Made by a program: the position numbers and the translations under genes. From the NCBI GenBank assembly GCA_004794655.1, contig SMMW01000511.1:921001-985000 (forward strand): a DNA stretch of 64,000 bases. The letters are read 5' to 3'. This document shows positions 22,791 through 36,401 of the stretch, in pieces; the stretch's first letter is position 1; every line of letters begins with the position of its first letter. The DNA is from Marisa cornuarietis (Eukaryota > Mollusca > Gastropoda > Architaenioglossa > Ampullariidae). The notes beneath the pieces are model-generated. The model did no database searches, was not told the origin of the DNA, and worked only from the letters and a program-made list of their open reading frames with translations.

Positions 22791-24086
22791 TTTGGTCTCT
22801 CAGAGTGGTTGGAGCATTTATAAAATATAGATTCAAAAATTAAAATAGATGGCCTACTTCGCAGTTTGAGACGTCTGAGTTTACCGCTCCATGCCGGCAG
22901 GTGAACAAAATGGCGGCAGCGGCAACCACATGGTTTTCTAAGTTTCTATACTAGTCACTAGTCAAAAAGAAATAAGGAAATACGAAAGGTAGAAAACAAG
23001 GATAAAGCAAGGAAGAAAGGAAGAAAAAAAAGGAGAAAAAGAAGAAATAAAGAAATGAGACAGAAAAAGGAAGAAAGAACCACAGAAAGCGAGAAGAAAA
23101 AATCTAATACAGTTGATGATACAAGGTTCAAACCAATGTTCTACTGAGCAAAGCGGTGGTCATTAATTAATGAATAAATTTATGTCGCATTCCTCTTCCT
23201 CCACTACGAAAGGAAATCTATAAGCTCGCTGCTGTTACGGTCTGCTGCATGGGTCAGCCTGATAACCCGGGACTGATATTCACTGGAGCGTGGCTGAAAC
23301 ATTAAGATCCATTCAAAGTCATTTATCTGGAGTTGGTGAGTGGCTGGTTAATAGCGAGACAAATGCACCAATGGTCTTTAGATTTTCTCCGTTCGTCTAT
23401 GTATTTCTTTCTGTCTTCCTGTCTGTGCTGTGTGTCCATGTCTGTGAAGAAAAGAAGGCGCAAGAGTATTTTTAGTAAGTCGTCGCTGGGCCGAGCGTGA
23501 GAGGACGAGGGCATAGCAAAGTGTGTTCATGGATAGTAAAACAGCAACAGCCGCAATAAGTTGTTCAAAAGTCAGGCTTCAGTTCCTCACCTCACCACCT
23601 CACCTCACACAGTCCAACTGTCCAAACTGCCTACAACAGAGTTTGTATCGTAACTCCAAGTTCTCAGAGTCCTCTGCTCACATCCTTTGTCTTCAGGTCT
23701 GGAGTGCACCTGCCCAGCCAGGCTCCGTGTTGCACAGACCGACGGCAAGAAACGGCTGATGTTTGTGAGAGAAAAACGAGAAATGGTAATGCATTCAAAA
23801 GGAGCGGCAGCACTTTGTATGCAAATTAGCTGTCAGAAGTGTCACAGGACATGTGATTTGCAGTCGCTTGCTAGGAGGGCATCTCCCACAATGGGCTTCT
23901 GTCTCACCGGTGTTTGCCAGACTCTCTGGCCGCCATTTCTACACAAGAGCCATTGGTACGGAGGTTCACTCCCTACATGGCGGTAGAGAACTTGGAGGTA
24001 GAGAGGTGGAGAGTTGTCTTAAAGCACAAAGACAGACGAACACGGGCTGGCACACATCTTCCCGTGCATACAACCTGTGTACTCTA

Positions 24087-24088
<2 letters not shown>

Positions 24089-24137
<49 letters not shown>
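24089..24137. repeat. (CA)n microsatellite
   Basis: CA run directly left of copy 2 of the 150-bp repeat; a second run follows at 24300-24344. Confidence 0.95.
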
Positions 24138-24138
<1 letters not shown>

Positions 24139-24295
24139 GATGCAGAAGAGACGATAGAACAGATGTGATAGCTTTTGGTAGTGAAGCTTTAGCTTGCATT
24201 GTTGTCTTGTTTACTTATTATGTGTTTTAGCGTAAACTAGAGAAAAAGAAAGTAAGGAAGGAAAGAAAGAAAAAGCATGAAAGAAAATAAAAAAG

Positions 24296-24302
<7 letters not shown>
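24139..24302 (+). repeat. Dispersed 150-bp repeat, copy 2
   Basis: Same start as the 19.26-kb copy, with an about 11-bp insertion (AGCTTGCATTG region) and a few substitutions. It is flanked on both sides by (CA)n. Confidence 0.8.
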
Positions 24303-24346
<44 letters not shown>

Positions 24347-27158
24347 AAACTGAAATACGGATGCACGCGCGCACATACATTTACAACTATGCCCATTTAG
24401 ACACATATGTACACATACGCACACATACATGTAGATATACGCATATAATCGCTCGCACGTTTACATACTTAAATACACACGCACAAACACAAATGTATAC
24501 ACGCAAGCTAACTATACCGAGAAAGAGAGAGAAATGGAGGAAGACAAATAGACGGAAGACAGACACTAGACACGAGGGAGAGAACGAAACAGACTCAATA
24601 GCGATATAACTCTGTGTGTGTGTGTGTGTGTGTGTGTTTACAGACAAGTGTAGATGTGAGTATATAAAATATATTAATCTTCAGAGTGCCAGAATAAACT
24701 GCAATTCTCATGGTCTGTTGCGTGTCAGCTCAGCTCCAAGTTCACACAGGGAGGTCAGTCAGGAAGTCTGCGACATGGGGTCGAGGTTGGGGTCGAGGGC
24801 GGGGTCGGAGGGTGGGGTCAGGGGCGGGGTGGTGGTTAAGGGAGGGGGAGGCTAAAAGAGAGAAGAGCACCTCTCTTTCCACGTGGTCGAATTTCACAGC
24901 CTGGTTAAGGGCTTTTTTTGACAGAAAAAACCACATTATTGATTACACAAACGTTTTGCCCGCTTGTGAACACGACCAGCTAATTGCCGGAAAACGGTGA
25001 GTGTGGTGGCGCCACTGCCGATGATTCTTTCCCTTCGCGCGTCACCGAGGCTGAGTCGGACTTTGTCCTGCAGTCCAACATCGATTTTTTATAATGATAT
25101 TTTTTCAGTTAGAGCAACATGGCTTTTCATTCCCTGTTCGTTGCCTGTTGTACAATTCCTGACAAGAAGGAGTCGGAGCCAATCTCCGGGGGTCGCAGTT
25201 GTGTGGCCGGAGTGGCAGAGAGGTGCGCGGCTGAAATGGGCTGACCTTTCATTTCCAAGATGGCGAACGAGATAATAAAAAAACTTTCTGACAGACCAGT
25301 CTCATGGAGCCATGCAGCCAACGGTAAATCACATAAGGTCAAACAAGACAGGATAAGGCTAAAAATGCAGTTAGTATCGAGCGCACGGACATCAAAAGAT
25401 TTATAAGAATGTGAACAATCGTAAATATTTGTTTTAAGGTTGGAGACAATACATTAATGTGCAAGTTCTGTTGATCTGCTTAAAACTGAAAGGTCCTTTC
25501 AGATTGACAGATTTAGGTCTGTTCTTTAAAAACAAACATAAATCAAGGCTTTTATACTTTTACTTATACTATTTTTTAATGTGCTTATACTACATTCTCA
25601 ACCAAGACAGAATCATGACCATCTGAGTAAGCCATGGTATGATCTCATTTTGTCCAGACGCTAAATTGTTTCTGACCAAGTCCTTGTTTTTGTACAGCTG
25701 AATATTATTGCTAACCCACTGGATATTCGTTGATCTGAAGTCAGTTCTCAGTTAATCTCACCTCCCTTAGCATTCCGCTTATCCTTGACATGTGCACCTC
25801 CAACCTTATATGCTTTCTACATCCCTTTACTATTAATATTAACTACACATTCGATCTGTACAGGAATTTTCATGCCCCCAACAAAATAAAGACCGCGTAC
25901 TGCCACTTTTACTGTCCATGTTTATTGAATTTTACAAATGATGTTTAAGTTTGGTCTCAACAAGTGTCAGTAAATTTGATTTAGTACCAAAACCATCCGA
26001 TAACTTTGTGAATCCCTGTAAACGTCTGATATCATTTACACGATATCAACGCTGAGAATCTCAGTTAATTTTGGGTGTCACAAGCTGTCAGGTTTCAGCT
26101 AGTTAACAACGAAATGCACTTTTTGTGCACGTGAAAACCGAATTATAAATACTATCGAGCTTCTCAAGTGGACCAATTCACGATCCAAAATATCTGAAAA
26201 AAGCTACGGGTTATATTGATAATATCTAAGGTACAGACCTTTCATCAGCCTAATCACGGGGATCGAAATTTTTCTGCCTTGTGAGAAAATTCTTTGCAAA
26301 AAAAAAAAGCTCTAATCTGACCAGAAAAACCTAGTTGCAGACAGCTGTTAAGTGTAATGACTTTTTGTTTGCTCGTCTCTGCCGCAGGATAAATAACCAA
26401 GATTCTACTCAAATATAGTGAACTTGTCTCCACACAATTCCCATCAACGGCCAGCAAGGTAAACATCGCACTGTCCCTTTCGGGCAGGAAAGTTAATTAA
26501 CCTCAAGTTGAAGATAAACTAGATCCTGTGTGTAGGATCAGAGCAAAATTTTGATGTTAGTTGTTAATTTGATAGTATTGTGCATTTATCAACTAATGAT
26601 TTTGCAATATGCGAAATATGATGGTAAAGGCGAAGAAAAACTAGAATAACCAGAAAAACACCTGTCAGAGCAAAGATCTTACGAATCAATAAAGTGTTGT
26701 TATTCTTCAAAACAAGATTCAAACCGACATCCTTACGATTATCAGTGCATCGATGACAAGCGGGTATTTTAGTGCACGCTACCCGGCCGCCTTTCCAAAT
26801 ATGAATAAAGAGAGTGTGTTGGATGTTGAAGGCCAAATGGGAGATAAAATCACTTTGACAACACTGCAATAGCGAGTACTGTGCATTAGGGAAAGAAATT
26901 ACTGAGACTGTTTTATTTTAAAAAAAAACAATGAGCAAGGTTTCGGTAAGATAAACACAGCTTTGAACCCTCTCCCCTATTACTCGCAACACGGGACTTG
27001 GCTTTCACGAAAGACCGTTTATCTGTGTTCGCTAATCGAAAGAAAACATAAGAGAGTATTTCAGACAGAAAACGAAAAGGCTTTTATTGTTTTGCTGTCT
27101 TATTGTTTCATGTCAGGAAGACTGCAATGTCTCTCCATTATTTCTGTATTCTATAGAC

Positions 27159-29290
27159 CAGGGGAGGGCAACGTACGATCCGCAGACATCTTTGGTTGAA
27201 ATTTTATTTGTTTAAATACGACTTAGTGTTTGAAATCGGCAGTCCGTAAAATTCCAACACAAACAAAGTACAAAAATAACAAATAACGGGGCTGACATGT
27301 CTGATCGAGTCCTGAGAAAATATCGGTGGCGGCTGACTTCAAAGGAAAGTGTGGCGGCGGTATTTACCGGTGTAGTGATGGCGCAGTCACACCAATGTGT
27401 TGTCGGTGGTTGAGCTCGGACGTGTGCTTTGTATGCTTAGATTCTCTCTAAAACTCGTAAGCTCAGTCTTTCAGTTTCTTCATGCTCATTATGGTTGCAG
27501 TTTTTGTACATTAAATTAGTGTCTGGGCAGCGCAGCATGGTAGGTCACAGGAAGAAGAGAAAGATGGATGGCGAATGTAGAAAATTCAACAACGAGCGGA
27601 CAACGCGGTATTTTGTTTCACTGATGATGGGAATAAGGCGGTGTGTTTTTATTTACCAGGATAAAAAAAAATCGTAGGCTTCAAAGACCACAATCTGAAA
27701 CAGCATTTTAGCACAAAACATTCAGGGTACTGCCGTTGAATTTCCAAAGAAACAGGGGCGAAAAAGTCACACCTGTTGGTGAAACAGTCAAAGGAGCAGC
27801 AACACATGATCACGGAAAACCCAGCAGGCGGCAACAGAAGCGAGTTTCATTGTGGAATATAATATTGTAATATTGTAAAAGAGAACACAACATTGACAGA
27901 AGCGAGTACCTCAAGAAACTCATACTTGATGTGGTCGAAATTGTGAGTCCAGAAAACCAAACGGAGAATATCAACTTATCCAGGAGAACAAGGTCTCGCC
28001 CTACAGAGGACATGGACCACAATTTGCTGGAATAGTTGATGTATATGTGTGAGCACTTTGACTGGTACTTTCTTGCGGTGAATGATAGTAAAGATGTAAC
28101 TGACAATGCACAGTTGATTATTTAATCCGTGCCGCTGACGATCACATGGAAATGCCTTCGATGTAGTCAATGAAAGGGTGGATCGAGAATCATGGACATC
28201 CACTGGGACAAGTGAGAAGTATCGCTACTGATGGATTCCAAACCGTGAGGAATGTTGGTTTTTTGACTAGTATTAAAAAAAAACCAAAACAAGAAAACAA
28301 AAATAAAAAAACTGTTCATGAAATATATCCGGACCAGAAAGTCATCTTTCTTGATTACATTACACATCAAGAAGCGCTGAGCAAACATGTATCAGACATG
28401 AACCATGTTGTGAATACTGTGATGAAAATCGTGAACTTTATTAGAACAAGAGGATTCGACCGCCGCAGTTTATATTGTTGTTGGAGGAGGTTGAGGTCAA
28501 TCACAACGATGTCCTCTACCTCACTAATGGCCGGTGGATAAGCTTGAGAAAAGTTGTTAAATGATTTTGGGAGCTCCGAAAAGAAATAGTTCTCTTTTAA
28601 GAAATAAAAGAAAAGAAACGGTTTCCCCTCATTTGTTTTTAGTCTCTTGTTGACCTCGTGGACCATTTGATCAAACTCGATGGGACTCCGTGAGATAAAA
28701 ACATTGTTGCTCATGAATTTTATTTCGCTGTGCAAGCATTTGAATGGAGACTTGATCTCTTTCAACGCGAGTGAAGGAAAGAAAATTTCAACACTTTCCT
28801 TCCCTGAACTCATTGACAACTGGTGTCAGTGAAACAAGAAAATACAGCACAAAGTTGTGTGATTAATTTTCGCGGCGTTTTAGGAATTTCAGAAATCAGA
28901 AAGTAAGTTGAAAATATTGTCAAAAATTTTTACCGTGGAGGTGGAATTGTCACCAGATAGTCTGCACCTTGAGCTGATTGATTTACAGTGCAAGCACAGG
29001 GTTGAAAGGGTTCTTGTAATGTGCAAAATGTTATTCAGTTCTTCAAATCGCTAAGTAAGGACACGATTTCGAACTTAAAAGAATCTGACAATGAAATGTT
29101 GGTGTTCTTTGCATCATCGTATGTGTGCGAACAGGAAGCAGAGCAAGTCCCACCTGCCTTCGTGGATGACAGACGAGCATCAGACCGAAGTCCTACAAAC
29201 TCCCACATCGGAAGTTCGGACAAATATTGAAAGGCTCGCGAGGAAATACAAACAATTTCACTTTTCACATTTAATTCGGTAAGTGAACAT
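27159..29290 (+). pseudogene. Decayed hAT-type transposase (GTF2IRD2/ZBED-like) with a left terminal repeat
   Basis: The left end CAGGGGAGGGCAACGTACG (27159 on) matches the typical CAGGGGTGGGCAA start of hAT elements. Downstream, a plus-strand frame with many breaks gives a BED-like start (KKRKMDGECRKFNNERTTRY, then HNLKQHFSTKH). The hAT transposase core follows: LSRRTV-like and EHFDWYFLAVNDSKDVTDNA, then THQEALSKHVSDMNHVVNTV, KIVNFIRTRGFDRRS, and EVNHNDVLYLTNGRWISLRK near 28490-28530. The dimerisation end follows (ESDNEMLVFFASSYVCEQE, about 29080-29140). Many stops and shifts make it non-functional. The right terminal repeat was not identified. A domesticated host gene is unlikely given the decay. 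Confidence 0.65.
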
Positions 29291-30697
29291 TATTTATGGG
29301 CAGTTTTTGATGCCATTTTCACCAGGCTTGTTGTGTAGTCACTGGGTGGGTTTTCGGTAGGTTACCGGCCGCCCACGTTGTTTACAGTCTTGAGACCAGC
29401 CTTACTATAGGCCATGTGGGTATCATAGCAATCCTGCGGTTACCATACACTATTTTTTATGTTTTATGTGTGATTTAGTAGATTTGGTAGGTTAGTCTTT
29501 GGGTCTCAAAAATGTCTCCCAGATAAATTAATGGGCTTTTCTTTTTCGCTTAAGACCATTCGGCTTACGAAAGGTTTCATGGTTCGATGTATGTAGCGAG
29601 GGCAAACCAGTATACATAAGTATAAGTCAATTACACAAATAAAATAACGATTAGTGGAATAAGAATATAAATAAATAAATAAATTACGGCAGTCGGCTGC
29701 CTGCACAGTGACTTTTAACATTGTGGATCACCTTTCCCTTGGTGGGCGAGTGGAGTACAGGTGAGGCTGGAAGTAGCAGCACTGTGGAAGAGATAAGAAT
29801 ACTTGACAAACTTGTTGTTAAATGACAAGATGTTTATTGAGCAGTGCTTATGGTAGACAAACAGGTACAACTGATGTTGACACACAGGTGTTACCCAAGG
29901 CTGTGATATACAGCTGTTTGTTTATACCTTGTTCTCACTGCCGATTGATGCAGTGGACTGAAGTTTTACTTTTTCTCTAAAGTCTTTGCCAAACCTGTTT
30001 GAAAGAACCCGGGTCTCAGTGTGTCTTGTGAAAGAACCTGCTTCTGAATGTGTCTCAGTGGAAGTGCAAAGAAATGAATTGGTTTGCCTATACCTATATA
30101 CTTATATATATACACACACACAGGTATCTGTCTACCCGCCGGCTCATGTATTTTTGCAAACGTTTATGTCAACATCGGTTATGTATTTTGGTAGCTCTAA
30201 CAAATTAAATTTTTTCAAGGTCCAAATTTCCTGGAACCTAATGACTTTCTTATCTGTAACGATGTGACAATAATTCTGTAAATGATCAGCCACCAGTCCT
30301 GCAAATAAAGGGATAGTGAAAAGGAATGCAACAGCAGCACACAGGTGCTACAGAGTCTATTGTAAAAATGTCAAATATCAAAATCTAATACGACTTTTCT
30401 AATGGATGTCTCTACTGCACTTGTCTCAGTGTTTTGTGTCTCAGAACATTCATCTTGATAACAGTGCACGTGTGTCGTCTCACTATTCAAGTTACTTCTG
30501 TTTACTTGTCTCAGAGATTCTCACCTTCATTTCACACTTGAATCACATTTTGTGACAGTTGGAGTGGCTGTTGTCATCAGGTGTATGTAGTTATGTTAGT
30601 TATGTTAGTGGTCTCAGTCTCTGTCCAGATATTTGATCTCTCCGCCTGTACCTACTTATCACATTTGGAACTCGGTATGTGTCAGGAAGTAAGTCAG

Positions 30698-30792
<95 letters not shown>
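30698..30792. repeat. (TTTC)n microsatellite
   Basis: About 24 pure TTTC units. The frames on both strands are artefacts. Confidence 0.97.
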
Positions 30793-31836
30793 CAAACTAT
30801 ACAATGTTCCAAAATATCTTTTCACTAGAACTCTACTTAAAGATACTTCCTCCCCATGATGATCTCTCTTTGATAAAATGTAGGACACCGAACAACTACT
30901 TTCCGGTGACTAAATGTAGACCAGACGAGTTTCTATAAATGAAATGTTCCGTAGACTCTGTGACTTTGAGGAAATAAGGGACGAATTTAATTATCTATCA
31001 AACTGTAAAATATTGATAAATAGTTCATCCTTTACTATACACATCATCCTGACGCCTTTAAGTTTCATTCTTTATTAACATTATGATATAAACACACCCT
31101 CACTACAGTAGCTCAGTTTGTTAAGTTATTAGGAGTGTGATATAGAAAAAATTAACGGAATATATATATATGCATGGGTATATAGATGTACAGGAGCATT
31201 AGTGTATGCATTGAGAGTTAGAAACGAATTAGAGAGAGAGAAGGAGGCACACGTGTCCGCTCAAAAGTTTATCCTGTCTTTAACCCTGACAATGTAATTA
31301 TCTCTAATTTATTTGATTACATGCACAGCGACATGTGATATGATTTAAAAGTCTAGAAGAGGGAATAAAAAGGTGAGTGAGGCAGAAAATTAGCTTTTAA
31401 TGGATTAGTTGCTACAGACTGATCAGGGAATCTTTGTGTGTGTGTGTGTGTGTGTGAGTGAGTGAGTGAGTGAGTGAGTGAGTGAGATTGCATATAAAGG
31501 TAGATAGAAATGTGTGTGTGTGTGTGTGTGTGTGTTTCTGTTCTATATTATAGATAGAATATTGTTATACAGACTTTCATTCTCTGTAATGTGGAAGTCT
31601 AAATATTGAATATATCGATAACCCCCAGAATGGGTGAAAGAATACAAAAACCTTGAATCTTGACATTGTGGTTTCAGCCTGTCTCGTTGCTACGGACTCA
31701 CTTTCCACCTTTAACGGCTTTTCATAGTAAATCTTTCTCAACATTAACAAATCATTGGTCTCAGTGTTTTTGTCTCGCTGTTTTGTTCTCTGTATTTTGG
31801 TCTCAAATTGTCTCAAAGTTTGTGTCACCGTGCAGC

Positions 31837-31838
31837 TG

Positions 31839-31883
<45 letters not shown>
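31837..31883. repeat. (GT)n microsatellite
   Basis: Pure GT run. Just after it, TTCTGTCTCAG and, 43 bp on, GACG|GTGAGG look like splice sites, but no domain is recognisable between them. Confidence 0.95.
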
Positions 31884-31885
<2 letters not shown>

Positions 31886-32163
31886 ATTCTGTCTCAGGAT
31901 TTGGATTCCGTGACAAGAGCTCTGAAAGCGAGTGCAGACGGTGAGGACACAGACGATAAAGTGCGAGACGAATGTATTGGATCTGCCTGCTGCGGGCTGC
32001 TATCTGCAGCAACATCCAAGCCAAGCAATTACTACAGGCGAGCCGCTGATTTTTATCTTCTCGACTCGACAACGGAGTTTATGGCTGTGGTCTCCTGTGT
32101 CAATGCTTTTATTGCCGCCGGAAATGTGCTGAGGGGCTGTGGCTTTATTTCCGTAGACGTCGC

Positions 32164-33200
32164 ATGCACACACACACACACACACATCCACCAACACACA
32201 CATCCACAAACACCCATCCACAAAACACATCCACATCCACAAACACACACGTCCACATCCACAAAAAACACACATCCACAAACATACACATCCACAAACA
32301 CACACACATCCACATCCACAAACACACACACATCCACATCCACAAACATATATCCAAAAACACACACATTCACATCCACAAACACAAGCATTCACATCCA
32401 CAAACACACACATTCACATCCACAAACACACACAAACACGCACATCCACAAACACACACACAAATATCCACAACTACACACATCCACAAGCATACACACA
32501 TCCACAAACACACACAAACACACACATTCACAAACACGCACATATTCACAAGCACACACATCCACAAGCATACACAAACACACAAATCCACAAACACAAA
32601 CAAATATCCACAAGCACACACACATCCACGAACACACAAATATCCACAAGCACACACACATCCACAAACACACAAACACACACATCCACAAGCACACACA
32701 TCCACAAACACACACACAAATATCCACAAGCACACATATCCACAAACACACACAAAAACACACATCCACAAACACACACACAAATATCCACAAGCACACA
32801 CATCCACAAACACACACAAACACACACATCCACAAACACACACAAATATCCACAAGCACACACATCCACAAGCACACACATCCACAAACACACACAAACA
32901 CACACATCCACAAACACACACACAAATATCCACAAGCACACACATCCACAAGCACACACATCCACAAACACACATCCACAAACACACACACACATATATC
33001 CACAAACACACATCCACAAACACACACGTATCCACAAGCACACACGTATCCACAAACACACACGTATACACAAGCACACACATCCACAAACACACATCCA
33101 CAAACACACACATATCCACAATGACACACACATCCACAAACACAAACACACATATATACAAACACACACACAGATATCCACAAACACACACGCGCGCGCA
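32164..33200. repeat. Degenerate CACATCCACAAA minisatellite, about 1 kb
   Basis: Dozens of imperfect units of 12-14 bp built from CACATCCACAAACA, with variants ATATCCACAAGCAC and CACACAAACA. The units form a larger irregular order of about 60-80 bp. Stop codons are rare because T is nearly absent apart from ATCC, so frames of up to 438 codons appear on both strands. These are not genes. Confidence 0.95.
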
Positions 33201-33930
33201 CGCACACCTTTCCCAAATACACAGGGAGACATGGTAGTAAACACACACGTTCACACTAGCAAACACATGAACTAGGTGTAAACAGAGAGACCGAAACAGA
33301 GAGGTATTATCAGACATGCATCAAGAGCGAAGAGAGAGAGAGAGAGTTTGTGTTCACTCTCAACATCTCTCTGTCAATGAATCTGATAAACATTTCTCTA
33401 CTTAACATCTGCGCATCTACGAAACCTGCTACAGACAGGAAGTAAGTGATGTAGTCTAACATTATAATATATTATAAATAGACTTCGTCATGTTATATTC
33501 TACACAAGGTTCACTTCTGATGAGATTATCGAGTGTGTGCTGCTGTCTGTCTCTCACAAGCTCGCTTTCTTTTCTTTTCGTCTATTCTCTCTCTATTATT
33601 TATCTTTTCTCTTTCGCCTGCGCGCGCATCTGTAGTTATGTATGTTCTTTTTCATCCTCTTCATTCAAGCACAACACGAGCTAACTTTTCTGCCATGTTC
33701 TTTCCTTCGTTTTAATAAATAAGTTAGAAATAACCTGCGTGACAGAAGCATGTCGGGGCTCATGCAAATTGACTCGCGATTGTTTTAAATGTCATGTCAG
33801 TACATGTCTGCCAAAGCAAGGAAGGATTGGTTCTGAATTACGTGTTGTCTATGATTAGACATCCTGTTAAACCTGAACAATTCCATCCGTCCGTGAATCT
33901 TCTTGTCCTAACAAGACCGACTTGAATATA

Positions 33931-33961
<31 letters not shown>

Positions 33962-34062
33962 CACATGCGCATACATAAACATACCTACCGGGACACACTC
34001 TCACAAGTATTCAGACACACATACTCTCTCACTATCTCTCTCACTCACAAACACATGCATTT

Positions 34063-34063
<1 letters not shown>

Positions 34064-34117
<54 letters not shown>
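34064..34117. repeat. (CA)n microsatellite
   Basis: Pure CA run. Confidence 0.95.
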
Positions 34118-34120
<3 letters not shown>

Positions 34121-35974
34121 CCTACTTTTAAGACCTGCTGCTTGTTTTGTTGTCTCTATGGGATCCCATTACCTGTCCCTCGAACAACGAAATGAACTTT
34201 GTTCTTGTCTACACGCGCCCTCTGATGATCTCCCTTACAATGTAAACAACTCACCTGTAATTAGCAGAAGTAACAACGTCACCTGCCAGCGAGGACCACA
34301 GCATTGTTTGCGACAACTCTGTCTCTCACACATGGCTGATTCCTCTGACGACTCTCTGTCTACATCATCTGCGTCCGTCTCCACTAAACCCTTGAACCAT
34401 GTCACTTGAAAGTCTTGCTCAGCTAACTTACAGGTGTGACCAGGTGAGTGGGGACCGACAAACACTTTCTGCTTTCATCAGTTTTGCTACAGAAAGGGCT
34501 TGAAATTCAGAATTCAGCTTTCGTCGATTCACTCACACAACGACGTGGACGAGTGAGGCGATAACACAGGGTCACCGAGAAGCAGTTTGTCACTTGTTGC
34601 AGCCCAAGACAGCGGCTGGTATTTGTTCTCGTCGCTTCAACGAATCACACAGGTGCGATAGACGACGACTCTAACAGGTCTTTGAAGTTGTGTTTTTTTT
34701 TTCTCGCCAGCAGACCCAGTATTTCAGGCAGGCAGCCAAGTCCCTTTAAATCGTTCGCATATCAGCGCCGCGAAGGCCTTCGAACTTGATCCGCGTGGGT
34801 GGCTGGGTGGGTGGGGTGGGTAGGGGAGCCGTGCACTGGCCCACCTTTCACAGAGATCGAAGAGGGGAAGTAGGGTAGAGCAGTGTGTCTTGGCCTGTGG
34901 TTAGGTGGCGAGGTGTTCTCTCTCTCTGACGACACCATCAGGAACTGACTGCAGCTTTTTCATTTCTTTCTTCGTTGTCGTCGTGACCCTTGAGATGTGT
35001 TGACGGTCACAGGCTGCGGTGCGTGTGGATGCGCGGGGCGGACGAGTTTGACTTTCTGCCTCTGCCGCGGAGAGTAGATCGCCAGCTCGATGTCTGTCGT
35101 CGTCGAGGGCACAGCTGTCAATCACTCGATCAGACCACGCCCACAAACTTTAGTTCTTGTAGCGCGCCATTGTAGAACTGTCTTTCGACACCACTCTCAG
35201 CGAAATACAGTGGACGAACTTTGGGTTGAGGTCGAAAGAGAAGAGTTAAATAAGATGAGACAAACACAATAGAAAATAAAATGAAGGTATCTGGGGCGTG
35301 ATGGACACTCGCATACACCCGCCAAGCGAGCACCTCCACCCTGGCACGTTTACCCCCATACCTGACTAGCAATGAACTCGCTGGCTGGTAGTCCAGGCAT
35401 GTTTATCTAGGCCTTACTTCTATTATTACAAAGTTCAACTGCTTATCAAGTCGCCAAAATACCCGAGCAGATAGACAACCAAACTAACTGAGCTGTTGGT
35501 AACCACATTACCTATTGAGCTGTTACACCTTGCTGATCACGTGATATGCATGTGAAGGTCCGAGTACTTCTGGAGGACAAACAGTTCCCGCGTTACTCAG
35601 TGCTTACACCCACAGTTCTGATCTTTTAATAGTTGAAGCAAATATGGTCTTAACCTCATTGCTTATCAATTAAAGTGCACCTTACTGGTGTGGACTTGCC
35701 CCCCTATTCACGATACATGGAGGATAGTACAGCATAAAGTGAGTAGAAGAATCGCAGCACACAAGGGACGGGACAGTTGTATAGTCAATCACTGCTTCAT
35801 GCCAACAAACACACAATAACACTGAATCCGAGCATTACTTTATTCGTTAAATAAAAAATTTTCAGCCAATTTCATTGAAACAAATCATTTCAACAACAAG
35901 AATTTTAGCTTGGACTGACATAACCCATGTTTTCAATTTTCAGAAAATGTGATATCAGAGAATAAAAAGTCAAC

Positions 35975-36300
35975 ATCGCTTATGTTCACCATTGGTCTGA
36001 ATGTAGGCAAGCCTCCGTTGTCTCATGGACTGAGCCATTGGTCTCAGAAACTTTGAAGAATCGGCTGCCACTCTTGCTAAAGAAACTGGTTTAGCTGAAG
36101 TCAACTGCTGGGGGTGGTTGGCTCTAAGTCGCTGGCCCAGGACACAAATGTTCAATGGGATTGAGATCTGGAGAACATGTCGGCCAGTCCATGCAGTCGA
36201 CTTGGTGCTGGTGCAGGAAGTCATTGACGACCCTGACCCTGTGAGGTCTGACCTTGTTGACCTGAAGAACGGCATCTGGTCCAATGGCCTGCAGTTTTGG
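35975..36300 (-). pseudogene. Tc1/mariner transposase C-terminal fragment
   Basis: A minus-strand frame reads KVRPHRVRVVNDFLHQHQ, then VDCMDWPTCSPDLNPIEHL. This is the catalytic-core stretch of Tc1-type DDE transposases (normally ...DNARPH... and SPDLNPIEHLWD). A frame break and TGA follow, then SETNGSVHETTEACLHSDQW, corresponding to the usual C-terminal end. The Asp of the DNARPH motif is replaced (QVNKVRPH). The fragment is short, broken and lacks terminal repeats. Confidence 0.7.
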
Positions 36301-36401
36301 GAATAACCCCCACCCACCCCCCACCCAGGACTGTAAAATTTCTGAGTTGTGTTGACAATGGACATGACTTGTACTTGCACTGCATGTTTTCTACTGTTCA
36401 G

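Larger units (their letters stand above)
22800..27158. other. No gene recognised
   Basis: Contains an AG-rich tract (22960-23100), copy 2 of the 150-bp repeat with CA runs, and a G-rich block at 24776-24851. AT-rich sequence follows, with no credible exon. Confidence 0.5.
29291..35974. other. No gene recognised; microsatellites and a 1-kb minisatellite
   Basis: Apart from the listed repeats, 34700-35150 is CpG-richer. A minus-strand open piece at 34300-34430 ends in CTGGCAG|GTGACG but has no recognisable domain. Confidence 0.5.

Noticed and set aside
29330..29410. Right terminal repeat of the hAT relic
   Set aside because: The GGCCGCCCACG stretch there does not mirror the left CAGGGGAGGGCAAC end well enough.
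31899..31941. A 43-bp piece with a good acceptor and donor after the GT run
   Set aside because: Too short, with no partner exon and no recognisable peptide.
31808..33237. Long plus- and minus-strand frames (up to 438 codons) rich in His/Thr/Ser or Cys/Val
   Set aside because: They arise from the CACATCCACAAA minisatellite and GT runs; both strands are open and no non-repetitive domain is present.
34190..34430. Possible exon on either strand (acidic C-terminus on plus; TW-x-K Ig-like phrase on minus)
   Set aside because: Both strands are open, no domain is convincing and neighbouring exons are missing.
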